From NCBI RefSeq assembly GCF_947179165.1, contig NC_077244.1, forward strand, positions 66,882,144-66,946,143: DNA of 64,000 nucleotides, given 5' to 3'. Positions 28,550-42,900 of the stretch are shown here, piece after piece. The notes beneath the pieces were generated by a model. That model did not search any database. It was not told the DNA's origin and saw only the letters and a list, made by a program, of their open reading frames with translations. This stretch comes from Solanum dulcamara (lineage: Eukaryota > Streptophyta > Magnoliopsida > Solanales > Solanaceae). Made by a program: the position numbers and the translations under genes. Each line of letters begins with the position of its first letter. Within the stretch, counting starts at the first letter, position 1.

Positions 28550-31500
28550 TCAGACGCGGTCACTGTGCAACTGAACTGTTTGGCTCGGAACAACTTGTAG
28601 CACTCCAGGTTGCTCTGCATAAGTGACATCTTAGTTAAGGCTAGTCTGAGAGCCTAAAACCCCCGAAAAGAACGATGCAGAAAATCAAATGAACATATTT
28701 TCCAGGAAGGTATACATGAAAAAACTGATGCATTATAGGGTTGCGAAATTCAGGTTTAAGAAAATGAAAGCCAAAATAGACACATAGGCCATGTAATAGG
28801 GAGGGATTTGACTTAACGTTGGCACTATGCTCAACTTCAAGAATTGCAGACTTGCATCCAGGATAAAGAACATATTAAAATGAAGCACTGAGGTGCATTT
28901 CAGACATCCTGGAATATATGCCAAATAGACGTTTTGATGGACATCCAAGGATGTAATTCTATAGATGAATTGATATGACATAGAGATGCTTAGGCGAAGA
29001 CATCAACAGTAGTACTGTAATCATTATCACAAAAGGAAAGCATTCTAAAGCAAAAGAAGGCTATAAATTCAGCAATTTCAGCAAGGTTGCTGAATATGAA
29101 GCACCAGCTGCATCAGTGAACCCTGCCAACCTGCAATTTATTTAGCCTTCAAGAATGATGATGAAAGAAAATAGTCCGGTATAACATTGGATCCCGTGTG
29201 ATGATCTAGAAGGTATAGGACCAACAGGAGTAAGGGCTATATGTCTAGGAATTTATTTTTCCAAATAAATGGAACTTAATTTTTTTTGAGAAGTAATCCC
29301 TTGTCTCGGGGCATTTCTTTCTCAAAATGAATCCTAAAAATGTACACCTATCATCATTCCTCTCGTCCTTTTTCACGTTAAGTTGAAAATCGCATCAATA
29401 GTGAATGATTCTTCTCCTCCTTTTCACGTAAAGTAGTCCTAATTAATAGTGGACCGTTCCTCTCATACTTTTTCAGAGTGTTTTTTCTTTGGTTGTTGAA
29501 ATGGTAAGTATTATTGTTATCAAATCCAGCACTAAGAAAGTGTTGTGGTTACATCTAAAAAAAGAACAAAAGAAAAGTAAACCATGCCTATCAATAGTGG
29601 ACCATCTTGGTCAAGAATATGCTCCATATAAAACCATTAAACCTGCCCTAAAACAACCCCTGTCCCTTTCTTAAGCAAAAAAATAAATAAAATCCCAACC
29701 ATTCTACATAATTCGTGAAAAATATCCTTACTCTTTTTTCTGATGGTTAGACTATTAATGATGAAATGAAAATCATATTTTGAATTTGAGACTAGAAAGG
29801 TGTGCAAGTGTTCACAATCCCTTGAACACGAAATATTATGTTCAACTTTCAAAGTGAATGCCAATTACATCAACAGACGAGCGTTATGGCTGTCATACTT
29901 AAATTCCCCATACTACTTACTCATCTCAGAAGAAGATACAGATCAACCATACACCAAAATAGTTTAATCAAGGATATTGAAAGAGTAAGAAAGTAAAAAC
30001 TTACTTGAGAGCTCAGAAACCTGCTCAGCAGTCAGCTTTGCTGAGAATCCACTAGCTGCATGCTTGTAACTGTATATCAATGCCTCTTTTGCAGCCTCCT
30101 CACTTTTTGATTACCATAAGCATACACAAAACATCAGGATCATTACTCCAAAATTTGTAGTATACAATACATTTACCATACAATAATCATGACAATTACA
30201 TACAGTTGATAATTGATAGCTAGCATGTTCTATGCATTTTGTCCTCACAAAAGTGGAAACAAATGATCTTCAAACCATCATTCATTCATCACTACAAATA
30301 TGGGATTGAATGAAAATTGGAAAGTTTGCTTCGAAAAGTTTCATACTTTATTCAAATTCAGATCACAAAAGTCAGTTAGACTGGTTAGTAGTTTCTTATT
30401 GTCCAAATTAACTATTCGCAAAAACAAACTAGGTATGAACCACTACATGTTCCTAAAGTTCAAGTATATATTGCATAAACTTTTGCAGTTATAGAGCTAT
30501 AATTTTAAACAAAAACCTTTAAATTAGATAACTCCTCCTATAATTTTTGAACTAGTCTAATCACTTTGCCCCTAGCCATTCCCTTAAGAAAAGACAAGTA
30601 TGCAAACATCATAAGCATTTAGTAAGGAGGAAAATGTATCCTTGGAAAAGAGTTTCATTAACTTATGAAATCATTTTACAATGTTTGGTTGGTCCTACAA
30701 GCTGAAGGATATGGTATGACAATAACATTAAGGTATTTTCCAGCATTAAAAGTGGATAATAATGTCATGTGTTATTTGAAACAAGTGATATAGTAGAAGT
30801 CGGTCCCTTATTTCTGAACAAAACAACAACATCAACACCCCTACCACGAGGTGGAGGTATAGAGGCTGTTTCTGAAAGTCCTCAACTCAAGTAACTCATA
30901 ACAAAGCAATGTTAAAAATAACATACAGACACAAAGCATACATAACAAATAATAACGAAATCATTACATAGCATTCAGAAAAAGACACAGCAACAAATCA
31001 AAATAATGTGACAGCTGAAGCAAAGAACAACGGTATTAACAAATATCGAAGGGCAAGAAACTATGAGATTAGTGTTAATGCTACTGGTATGCACGGAGAC
31101 AACACTTGACTACCTAACTAACCTTCTACCCTAATCCTCTGCTCCAAAACTCCTATTTAACGTCATTTCCTCGGTAAGCTAAAAGTGTGCCATGCCTGTC
31201 TAATCAGCTCGCCGCAGTATTTTTCCGGCCGATCTACCTCTCCTTAACCTCTCACATTCTTAATAATCAAACATTAGAAAATGAATTCAGCAAAAGAACC
31301 AAAGAAAAAAATTGGATCTTGAAGCTGAACATACGGACATAGTCCAACCCCATCTGAGAAAAAAATCAATTTTTTAACTTGAAACAAGATCAAATCTTTG
31401 ATGAAATTGATTAGAGACAGGGTCAATCCAAACCGACCCACAACCCCATATTTCTATACTGTAATTCAAAACAGAAAAAAGAAGGGATAAAATTGGAAAA

Positions 31501-31708
31501 ATAATTCGAACCTGCCAAGAACAGAAGTTAGGGTTTTAATATGATACTCCTCAGGTTCTTGATCTTCAGGTTTCTCAGTATACACTATATGAACTTTGGA
31601 TTCATTGGAGGGTTGTGAAGCTTGTGAATCTGCCATTGTTGTTATAATCGCTGCAAATAACAAGAAAAACAATAGAATTGAAGAAAGTGTTTGATATTTC
31701 TTCATCAC
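28550..31708 (-). CDS. SPI1: Secreted I9 subtilase-propeptide inhibitor (SPI-1 type)
   Basis: Three minus-strand exons (31512-31708, 30005-30102, 28550-28614) join in frame to 119 aa. Residues 1 to about 26 form a signal peptide with the hydrophobic core SSILLFFLLFAAIITTM. Residues about 38-117 are an inhibitor I9 / propeptide domain: KVHIVYTEKPEDQEPEEYH at the first strand, LTSVLGSEEAAKEALIYSYK helix and strand, HAASGFSAKLTAEQVSELSK, and PGVLQVVPSQTVQLHSDR at the C-terminal strand. No subtilase catalytic domain follows, and the stop comes directly after the propeptide fold. Stand-alone I9 proteins of this kind (Arabidopsis SPI-1) are tight inhibitors of plant subtilases in the secretory pathway or apoplast. 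Intron 1 (30103-31511) has an A-rich acceptor (AATCAAAAAG) with a weak pyrimidine tract. MM at the start leaves the first codon ambiguous by one residue. Confidence 0.93.
30826..30890 (-). mobile_element. TS-like SINE fragment in inhibitor intron 1
   Basis: CAACAACATCAACACCCCTA followed by CCACGAGGTGGAGGTATAGAGGCTGTTTC is a shortened reverse-strand TS-type SINE (TTG tail plus AGAGGCTGTTTC block) missing the middle. Confidence 0.6.
31095..31240 (-). mobile_element. RTE-type LINE 3' fragment in inhibitor intron 1
   Basis: ACTACCTAACTAACCTTCTA, ATTTCCTCGGTAAGCTAAAA and CATGCCTGTCTAATCAGCTC appear in the order seen at the 3' end of plant RTE-type LINEs in antisense. Read on the minus strand, a frame gives fragments such as LTEEM near the end. 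It is a decayed remnant close to exon 1 of the inhibitor gene. Confidence 0.5.
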
Positions 31709-33808
31709 TTTTAGGCAATATTTATAAGAACTAGAGGATATTTTTGGGTAAATTTCTGGGAATATACGAGACTTTTTGTCCTTAATGGCTACGTTTCAGT
31801 GTCCTTACATTACAACAATTTTTTGATTTCTTTTCGTCTTTATACAGTATTCTTTTCTGTCGTAGGATTTACGTTACTTATTACGGTCATTACTCTTTGG
31901 TAACGTTTTGAAATTATGCACCTATATTAATAGGTGAATTAATATAATAAAGTTTATATATTATTTAATATAGATATTAACTCATTTTTATTTTGAGAAA
32001 AAGTTGGGTTTTTGATTATTTTTATAAGTTTTTAAGTGATCTTAATTCTTTATTTAGTTATTTATGAATTAATTATTTTACATTCTATTTCGCATAAACT
32101 GATGCATATATTTCTTCATCTATTATATATGTACTAGTTATACAAATTTCTAAATTACAAACGAAATACCTACTCCCTCCATTCCATATTAAGTGAATTT
32201 GTGAGGCAATGTACATATATTAAGAAAAACATTTAAATTGCTCTTTGTAAAATCATAAATATAATTTTTCAAATAGTGTGATTTATCTCCTAAAAAATAT
32301 AAAACTTCAATAAATGAAAAGGACAAATATGAAAAAAGTTTAAAAGTATTAATTTTATATATGAATAATATATAAGTTAATCAGTCACCAAACATAATAA
32401 TACTTAATACAAAATTTAATATTTGCATAACTCACTTACCAACCAACTACCAAACTATTGATTGATTCTCATTTCTCTGGAGTTGCTGTTAACTTTTACA
32501 AAACAAAGGGGATAATATAAATTAGCAATCATGTTAGTAAGACGGGATTGTTTTCAATTTTTCAAACAAACACTAGAAAGAGTAGCTTTTCAGTTTTTTG
32601 ATGTAAATGAAAAAAAAAAGGGTTTGGTCTTAGTGTTTGGAAAAAAAAAAACATATTTTGCAATAATAGGTGAAATGTTTTTTTAAACAAAACAAGTTTT
32701 TCAAACAATTTTTTTACTTTCAGTTAAAGATGTTCTGATTTGTCCTTCTTTTTTTTTTTTTTTTTGGAGAAAGATATATATTCTTCATTTGTCTTACAAG
32801 AGTTTTCTGCGAGCATGTACAGCTTTTATATTGGTTTGAAATTTGGCATGTACGGCCGTTTTGTCATTCTTTCAAGTTAAATGAATGGTGCATTATGGGT
32901 AACAATCCATAAACCAAAAGTACATATTTCGTTGCCTATGAATAAGCAAACAAATATAGCAACATCATATAACAAGAATCGAAAAAAGATTCGACATGCT
33001 CCTAAACGACTATGTGAAATTATATAATTAAAAAAAATAATCTCCGTAAATAGCTTAATTCAAAATACCTTGTATTTTGATCCGAACATGCCTCTGTAAT
33101 TACTTAATGTGTCAATTATCTTTTCCCTAATAAATATGTATTATTTTCTTTTTTTATAAAACGTCATTCTATTTCTAATTAAAAATATTATTTAAAAAAA
33201 CCCTATTCTTATTTCTCTTTTTTTTTTAAATTACTTTTACTAATAAATAAATAAATAATAATTAATAATATTTTCTTCCTCTTAAACTCATTTTTGTCAA
33301 ATAAAATAAAATAATTCCACAACCTTTCTAACTGATTATATAGATCTTATAATAAAAGAGTTTGAAAAAATACATATATTTATTTAAAAAATGACATTTT
33401 TGGATCTAACTATTGACGGCAAAAGACTTTTTAGACCAAACTATTAACGGAGACGTCTTTGTTCAATCTCGCATAATTTAAGGACATTTATGACCCTTTT
33501 GCAAACAAAAAATGATACTTGAAAAGAGAATATGAGACAAAAGAACCAAAATACTAGTACTATTTAACTATATGATGGAACTTTAAGGCTGTTTTCACAA
33601 CCTTACGAGGTACAAATGATACATCCTGAGGTATTAACCAACCTGTCAACCTGTACATATATAACCACCAATACCTTAAATAATTTCAACAATTTCAACA
33701 CACAGCGTTATAACTGACTGAATATCTTGTTAATGTGCTAGTTCCCTGATAAAAGAAACCCCGGAAGATGTCCTAAAGATCATTCCACATTTTTAGAGAA
33801 TATATACC
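31709..33808. other. Intergenic region between inhibitor and EDRF1-like genes
   Basis: The promoter side of the inhibitor gene lies at the left and the 3' end of the EDRF1-like gene at the right. A single Stowaway-like terminus (TACTCCCTCCATTCCATATT at 32171) has no clear partner. The remainder is AT-rich with poly-A/T runs; I see no gene. Confidence 0.6.
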
Positions 33809-36800
33809 TTAAGATGTCCACAAATCATGCATTACTTGCAGTTGACTGAACTCTGTATTCTTCAGAGACATCTTGTAAAGCTCTCTGAGCTTTCCGGCAT
33901 CAGCAGACTTACTTGAGGCGCTGAGCTGAGAGTTAGCTGAAGATTTATTCGTAGTCGGACAGAGTGATACAGAAAACATCTTCTTCAATAGCATCTGCAA
34001 ATGGCTCCAATATTTATCACAAATCTTAGGATTGTCTTTACTTAGTGTGTCTCCAGGTACATGGCGAGCTTCAAGCATACAAGTCAGAGCAGACTCCAAA
34101 TACTGTCATACAAGTAATTGATCGATGTCATCCACAGTTTAAAGGATGAAATTTGCCAAACTACCATAGGAGAAACAATGAAACTCAAAACAGTATCCTA
34201 TTTTTCAACGCTCAGACAATTATGAAAATATCAAGTCCTTGATTCCTTTGTTGAGGTCAGTACCAGAAAAGACACATCCAAGTTTTGTGTTCACATTCTG
34301 TTAAGACACTTTCATATAGCATATGGACATTTTGAATACAGACTTGCATATTTTGGATCCTCGTTGCAAGTTATATTCTAGTTAAGGTCATAATTCCAAT
34401 CTTACCAACCAATTATTCCTTGCCACTAGAACTAGGAAATACTTTCGACAGCAAATGGATTGTCTTGTCCTATGAAGAAAAAGAAATAAGGCATGGAGAA
34501 TTAAGAACAATTGGACTGTATTTCAGGAGGCTTTGATGAAGCTCCGGGAAAGTTTGTGTATTTCCATGCCGCTGCGAATCATCATACATTTAGTATATGG
34601 CATCACTCATTTACAAACTCAGATCACCACAGAAAAGATTCCTGTTCCTAGAACACACAATTAAATGCTCTAAAACACAGGGATGTGATATATTATTTTG
34701 AATATTTTGGCCCCATAATTTAACCATCCAAAAATAGACCAAGAAACACAACCTTAGATTTGTAAACACTAAACAGCTCTACAAGAACCTAATCAATGGT
34801 GATCTGATACCTTTCTTCCCTTAGACTACGTGGTAAGTTATGTAACGACAACTGCTCATAGGTTTCTCAACAGCAACCTATAGTCATGCACAAACTTAAG
34901 CTAAAGCAGTTGTGTTTTTGACTACCGTTTTATTTAATGCAAGAAAATATTCAAGATATTATAGAAAAAAATTGGAGTTACACATTGCTCACAACAGAAA
35001 AGGTTGTACATACACTTCAGGAAGTTTATGGAAGAGCAATTACATCAAGAATATAGTGAGGACCTTGGTTTCAGTACTTCAGTACTACCTCTAGGTTTCT
35101 TACTGTTAGAATCCAACATTTGAATATACAGATAGTGATGGCTTAGGAGATATGGTAAACAGCATTCAGCAGGAGGGAAATGTGTGGAGCCTAACTTTAA
35201 ACAAAAGCATAGAATTTTTGTAAATGTTAAAACAAATATTGACTAATATAAAGCACATGAGTCAGGACAATTAAACAAGTTGTGACATTATGTTTAAATT
35301 ACACTAAACACCCCAGTATATGACTTAGTTGCGGATATACCCATGCATTTCCGAAATCATACACTCACATATTATACAAAATATTAGTTTGTTTAGTACA
35401 GGGGATGTGAAAGTTCCTATATATTAATTTACGAAACTTAAAGAAGGAATAAACATTTTTGGCTCCCAAGTTAAAATGAAATTCACATTTTATTAAGAAA
35501 GAGAGTAATCATTTCTTGAAATATGTGTACCTTTCAGACATATTTAATAGGAAATTAGTAAAAAATCTATATAAGAAAAAAAAGTTCTTTCGAAATTTGA
35601 GTCGTAAAAGAAATCATAGATATTTTTGTAGTAGAAAATCATCTCATTAAGTGTAAAATTTTGAATTATTTCTAAGAATAAAAAAAGGTGGCATTCCTTT
35701 GGGACATACTATAAAGGAAAGTACGCCACATAAATTAGGATAGATAGAGTAATTACGTAATAATATATGTGTACATGCACAACATGTATTTGATAACAAC
35801 AGAACCAAGTGATGAAGAAACAAGTGAGACATTAAATAAAAATGTGAACAAAGAAAATATTGTACCTTTCCCGACCTTTTGACGAGGATCCAGGGAACAA
35901 AGAAAATACTAAGCAACACATTATCCAAAAAAAAAGAAAGAGAACAGTAAGCAACACTATGGGACAAGTATTATCATCAGTTAGCTCCCACCTCATGGCA
36001 TGTAGCTAATTAATATATTTCAAAACCTAGACGACACTTATGAGCAAGAAAAGCTGAGAGCAGGTCCATATAAGTTAATCTCTGCTCCTGCATTGGAACT
36101 AAAAAATCAAACAATAAAGAAAAGGTGTGTAACATTCTCGTCGCAGAAGAATTAAGTTGACCCCTTTATATAGAAAAAGGGCAGCCCGGTGCACTAAAGC
36201 TCCCGCTATGCGCGGGGTCCGGGGAAGGGCCTGACCACAAGGGTCTATTGTACGCAGCCTTGCCTTGCATTTCTGCCAGAGGCTGTTTCCAAGGCTTGAA
36301 CCCGTGACCTCCTGGTCACATGGCAGCAACTTTACCAGTTACTCCAAGGCTCCCCTTCTTGACCCCTTTATATAGAAAGCAAAGTAAATTTAGCAGTGTG
36401 AAATAATTCATCTTTTTTTATCAACTTCATTCATAAGTAGCAGAAACCTTTTATGTAGCGCACATTCAATGTACTTGAAATATTTTGGCATAACATACTC
36501 ACGAAAGCTTAAATAATGATTCCAACTAACACATGCTCTAATGAAAACTTATAATGGGACATCATCCAACTATTTATCCCATATTGAAAAGTATATAAGA
36601 AATTACAACTTTAGGTCAGACTCATTAGGTTTAACTTTTAATAATGGGACAAAACTTATAAAAACAGGAAAGATGTCTTTGTGATTAATACAATATAAAC
36701 TTTCAGCCTAACTCAACACCAACCGCTAGCTCACGAGAAGATTGTCAAAGATCATGAAAGGAAACAACTCATTCCTTCAATTAATGTAGACACTGCCACA

Positions 36801-39800
36801 CACCTAGGACTGGACATTTGGAGCGTGGAAAATTGTATCTTGGGGCCAGCATTAATATGATAAAGAAATGAAGATTGGATTTAACTCAAATCAAAAAGCT
36901 AGTTCATGAGGCAAAGATTTTCCAAAACCATATAAAGAAACAATAACTCCCATTCCCTCAACCAATGTGGGGCACTTCAACATTTTACTTCTACACGTTG
37001 CATTCTCTGCTACTAAAACTACATGGACCAGATAAATACAACAAATGCGTACTCAGACCCTGTAAAGAAACAATCACTGCATTCTACACGTTAGTCACAT
37101 ATATAGTACAAAGCATCATTAGCCCCATAGTCTTTTGAGGATATTAAAGCAAATAGTATTCATTTAAAATACATGACATATAGAAAAATCACTGCGATAG
37201 TTGAAAATCAAGCTTAAGCTAAAAAGGTAACTAAATCAACCAACACAAGAAACAACACGAGACGAACATTGGAAAATTTCACAAAGCACAGATAAATCAG
37301 TTGAAGAAGAATGCACATATACAGTCAAACAAAATCAAGCTTATGATCAAAAAAGTAACAGATCAACCACACTGGAAACAAAAAGAGATGGAGCTTTGAA
37401 AAGATTCTGAAAAGTAGAGAGATGTATAATCATACCACGTTAGAATGAAGAAGATTTGACAGATTCAATAACAGACCACATCGCTCCACCAGAATACCCA
37501 AGTGCATGAACGAATGTGTCTTTGGTCCATAGAAATCCAAGGATTTCAGCCAGTTCCTCTCAGCCAAAGAAGTATATTGCTTTACTCTATGAAGAAAGCT
37601 ATTTCCGCCCTTGGAAGAACCATTTTTCTTCTGATCTTGCTCCAAAAATTTCAAGCAGCAATCCCTTTGGTAGCAAGCCAACTGAAAGTATGCATATGCA
37701 CATTCCTGTTTGCGTAACTCACCCAGTGACTCATAGACAGATAAAGCCTCTCTAATGGCATCATTAGCTGAAATCTCATGCTTTCTACGGTCTATATTCG
37801 GTCTACTAACACAGGAGTTGAAAGAATCCTCAAGGACACAGTTCTCGTAAACCTCAGCAAATGTATCTTCTCTGGCCAGTAGGATCCCAAGCCTTAAATA
37901 TGTATGAGCAAACTGAGTATATACTTCATTTCTCAAGTAGCTTGAATCCAAATCTGATTCTTCAGTAACATGGTTTACTACTGCTTTTGCTGATCCATAG
38001 AACCTCAGAGATTCCCTGTATTCCATCTTGGCACCCTGGAGAACTTGCATGTATGCATCATGGAGGATTGCATGTTCCTTGAGATTTTCAATCTTCGCTA
38101 CCATCTCTTCTGCTAGAGCTCTCCTGCCATGACCTAAATTACAGTTTATCAATACAATGTTAGTGTGGTCAGCTACTTCTTTAAATGCATTTATTGCATC
38201 AGCAAAAGCAACTTCAGCTTCATCCAGCTCTTTCCTTTCCAACCTCTTACGGCCTAATTCATTATATACCCATCCTTTCTTTTTAATTAAAGATTGTAAG
38301 TCTTCTGAATTAGTAAGATGTCCAACCATTGCATTTCTAGCTTCATCATAACAGTTCAAGGCATTCGAGAGATTGTCAGCATCTCCAGCTACAGTACCTC
38401 TAAGATATTTAAATATACCCCCACTTTTCCTTTCAGTTTCTTCCTTCAAAGTTTCAGAACATTTATACACTGAAGTTCCATCCATTTTTACAGCCACGTC
38501 ATCTCTATCAGAGTCGGTAGCTCCTGAATTTTCTGCCTCTGAAATATCTTTTAATTTATTAGAGATTTCCATCCTAGCAATGTTTTTCTTATGCATCAAG
38601 AGCTTACTCTCTGATGTGCTGCATTCACCCTTCTGATGAATATCCACAAAAGTTCCAGAATGTGCATGGGCATTTTCTTTGGTATGTGACTTTTTGTTCT
38701 GCTTTCTGCCATAACTTTTTGAACGTGAATCTCTACTACTACTGCTAGCACTGCTTCCACTGCTGGCCCTATCACTCTGGCAGCTGCAGTTTAATAAGGA
38801 ACATGAGCTGCAGTTTTGGCTAGACTGTCCAAGCTTCTTCTTGAGCCTTTCAACCTCCCTCAAAACTTCAGAGGACATCTTTAACTCTTTAGTTGAAGGC
38901 TTTTGCTCTGATTGTACTGGCATCTTATCACCATCTGTCGAATGGAATTGAACATACACGTCCCCAACTAGTGTCCAAGCCTTGGACCAAAAGAGGTAGC
39001 TGTCAGATGATTGATCATACATGAAACAATCATCAGATAGTGAAGACCCAGCTTTTTCACTTTTATCATCACTTTCAACCTCAGGTAATGAACAAATGAC
39101 CATGGAAGAAACAAATTTTGAGTCTTCTCGATGTTGAGGCATTGATCCATAAACCAAACACGCCAACTCTACAACCTTCAAGGCTTGATTCAATTGCCCA
39201 TCTTCTTTATAAACTTGTCCAAGCGCCAAATATGATTCTCCAAGCAATAGAACTAATTTCCACAACTTATCATCCAATTTTGAAGTCGGAAGCCATTCTC
39301 GAATATCACAAACTTCAATACAGTCGGTATCCCCACATGCACAGACAGAAAAACTGGGTGCTGAAGGCAGCTCATCCTGATTTTTACCACTATTCTGCAG
39401 ATCCATTCTGTTGCTTTGCAGTTGACGTTTCCATCTAAGAGACTTAATAGCTTGAGAAACATGATGAATGGCAGCCAACTTAGTGGAGATCGGATCAGCA
39501 ACAGTTTGAACCTTAGGAGACATTTTTGATAAATCACATACTGCAAAGCTTTTCTCTCTGTTATTTGACGCATCTTCGAGACTGGCTGTATTTCTCCCCC
39601 TTGGAGCTGTCATTGCTCTTGGGGAAGATATAGCCTCATCAGATGTTACCCTCACAGAATCATCAGATCCAATAGCCGGCAATGTTTCAATATTGTTATC
39701 TGGTTCAACTTTTGGAACCGGGGAATCATGGGCATCTGATACAGAAACTGAAATCAAAGATTCTACTGGTTCTTCTTCAGCATCAGCACCTGTAACTTCA

Positions 39801-39931
39801 GACTCCCTAGGAAGTGCTTCAGACGACAAATCTAACACTTCATCATACGTTAAAAGGAGCCTCGCAAATTGTTCATGAGCACATGCACGTACAACCTGTT
39901 TGCCACAATTTCAGGTTATCAGTTCTCTATT

Positions 39932-39980
<49 letters not shown>

Positions 39981-42900
39981 GAGAGGGGGGGGGGGACTTG
40001 TGCTTTGGACAAAATGCCTTATAAAAAATCAGTGTTGAGAGGTAGGTGGAGCGAAGTTGCTTCCTTCCTTGATCCACCATAGTACTTTACAACTTTAGTC
40101 TTACAAATTCCAAAAATTAGCTTTGAATTGCATATCTTAGTTTACCCCGCTGTAGCAAGAAATAGAGTTGTAAACAAACTATGTTTCTCAAAACCTAGAA
40201 ATCCACCCCCATTATTGCTTACCGCAGCAAGGAAACTAAGATATGCAATTCAAAGCTAATTTTTGGAATTTGTAAGACTAAAGTTGTAAAGTACTATGGT
40301 GGATCAAGGAAGCAACTTCGCTCCACCTACCTCTCAACACTGATTTTTTATAAAAACAGAAGAAAAACAAAGTAGCCAAATGCACCAATTGCATGGTATG
40401 CATGGAAAATTTATACCGGTGACAATATATGCTTACGCATACATGAACACTTTCTAACTTTTGAATACATGATATATATCGATGCTTTGTAGGCAGTATC
40501 ACCTAAATCTATATGGGAAAAATATTATAAATTAAAAAGGTAACATTTTATATCACAAATAAAATGTAAATAATTTTGATGCATAATTTATTACAATATA
40601 TTATCTTTAATTTCCCACTCTTTTGACATTGCCTTCAACTGTCATTCTATTTTAGGTTGCTTCCTCAATTTTGTTTCTTCAATTTCAATATCTTACATTG
40701 AGTAAATTGAACCTACTCAAAAACAAAAGAACAGGAAAGTTAAGTTCCTATGTGAATATATGCTACATATAAAGTAACATTTTTACACCTATATTAGGGG
40801 CATTAATGGGATGAATTCGACAGAATTATGAACTTCTCAATAAGCATTCACCTTCAACAAAATAAAGAAAACTCAACAAGAAAGTGAGTAGATATGCAAC
40901 AGCCAGCAACAGGATTATCAAATTTTTTTAAAGAGAGTTTAGTTTCCTTCCATGATGGTCCCGTGAACAGTTCGCATGAGCAGAAAGAGTCTTCTAGCTT
41001 CCGTATTGATTTCTTGATCTGATTATGTTTCCTTAACTACAAATTCCATCATGTTCGTTTATTTTTTATTTAAATTCTGATGACAATGTTGATAGGAATT
41101 AAGTTATATTTCAACATAAAGGCCCACTGCCCATATTTCGCAATTGTGTTTTGTCCACATTTGCTTTACACCTCTATTAACATTCAAAGTTTGGTCTAGC
41201 AAGCATATTTAAATTTTAAAAAGATGGTTTTACAAGATATAGAAGCAAGCAAATACTTATATCGATTCTCTTGAAATACACAAAATTTTCATCGACAATC
41301 AAAAATTGGTCAAAAAGACTCCCAATTTTGAGAATATTTTATTCAATGTGGGACAAAATTTGGAATTCTTTCATTTGATTTACTGCTTTACTGTGTTGCT
41401 ATGGTAATATTTCACTGTTTATTACCATTTTTTTCTAAAGAACTCCAAGTTTAGAATGATGATAAAGATGAGTTAGTGAGGAAACCTTGGGATGCCGAAA
41501 TTAGCTCAAAGGAACACAAACCCTGAGAGAAGGACCTTATTGATAGAGGAGGCCAATTATTCTTAGGAGGATTGTGAAATAGGAGTAACAAATTTAAAGT
41601 TGGACTTCAAACTCTTAATATTTGTTCTATCAAAATTTAAAATATTAACAGATGTGATTGATTACAAGCTAAGTTTGTCTAACATAGGATGTAATTTACT
41701 TCAGGTACTAATTACAAATTCAAATAAAGATATTCATAAAAGAAAAATCTGTGGTGTATTTAATTATCTAAATATTTGGACTTCTTACCTAGTTCAAATA
41801 AGGAAGAATATAATAAACAAAACTTCAGTTGATTTCGAAGTTATAAATATTATAATTAAATGACTATTTTAAGGAAAATAATTAAAGAACTAGTCCTTAG
41901 CAAATGATATCTTAACAAAAAAAATAAAGATCTTTCCACAAAAATGCTCTCAGGCTCTTTTCCAAGACAGCTAACTGAGGCCTCTTCTGGGCTTTACTAA
42001 CCTTATCTCCGGTGGTCTTTCTCCTTCGAAGCTCTACTCAAATTTTAAGCTTTATTACTTTCCGTTCATGGATAACAGGATCTATTTTCATCTGGGGGCA
42101 AAACATATGATATCACTGGTTTCATGTCTTAGGCGAAGACTTGGTATCAATGGGTTGAAAGCGCTAAACATCACGTGAGAAGACTGGCTTTGAGCAAAGA
42201 AGCACTGCTATGGATCTGCAAAAGGCATAAGGATGCGTCGGAAAACAGAGGAAAGACTTTCAAGTCCTGTCGCTGTAGGTTTTCTCGACAAATAGTTTTC
42301 TATCTCAGAAATTTAATCAATATGGAAAGTTTGTTTCAATGAATTCTGTCAACGGCCAGAACAGGGAAATAGTTATCCTATCTGAGAACGCATTTAACGA
42401 AGGATGGAGGTAGTTGGTGATAACTATTAAAGGCTTCATTAATAAAGATGCTCCGGTACAAAAAGCCATTAATATTACCGGAAAGACAAACATCCCACTG
42501 ACACGGGGGAAGTAGAGTTAGAAGGAAGCAACACACAAAAACAAATGGACACAAAAGGGGTCATTGGTAGGTGATGAGGTAGGCCCTCTAAAAACCTCTT
42601 CGCAGTTTGACGACAAGGATATTCTGGGCAGATTTTATGTTGGAAAATTCTCCGGCGAGGAGGATACCCCCAACCAGAAATGATGTAAGAAGATGGGGTC
42701 AACAATCTTGGAGCAGAGCGCAAGGGATTCAGGTATATGATATGAACAGCTTTCAATTCGTATTCGAATATCAACCAAGGGAGGCTGCAGAACACATTTT
42801 AGAGGCCGTTTGGATTGGCTTATAAACTGTTTTCAGCTTTTTTTGATTGTTTGACTGGCCAACTTAAAGTCATTTTGTGCTTAAAATAAGCCCCAATAAA

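Noticed and set aside
37430..39838. An 802-codon open frame as a stand-alone intronless gene
   Set aside because: It is the inside of one large exon (37436-39895) of the EDRF1-like gene. The frame continues upstream of the first Met to a good acceptor, and downstream into a donor joining exon 33809-34102.
39814..40082. Frames containing runs of Tyr-Ile
   Set aside because: These are translations of the (TA)n microsatellite.
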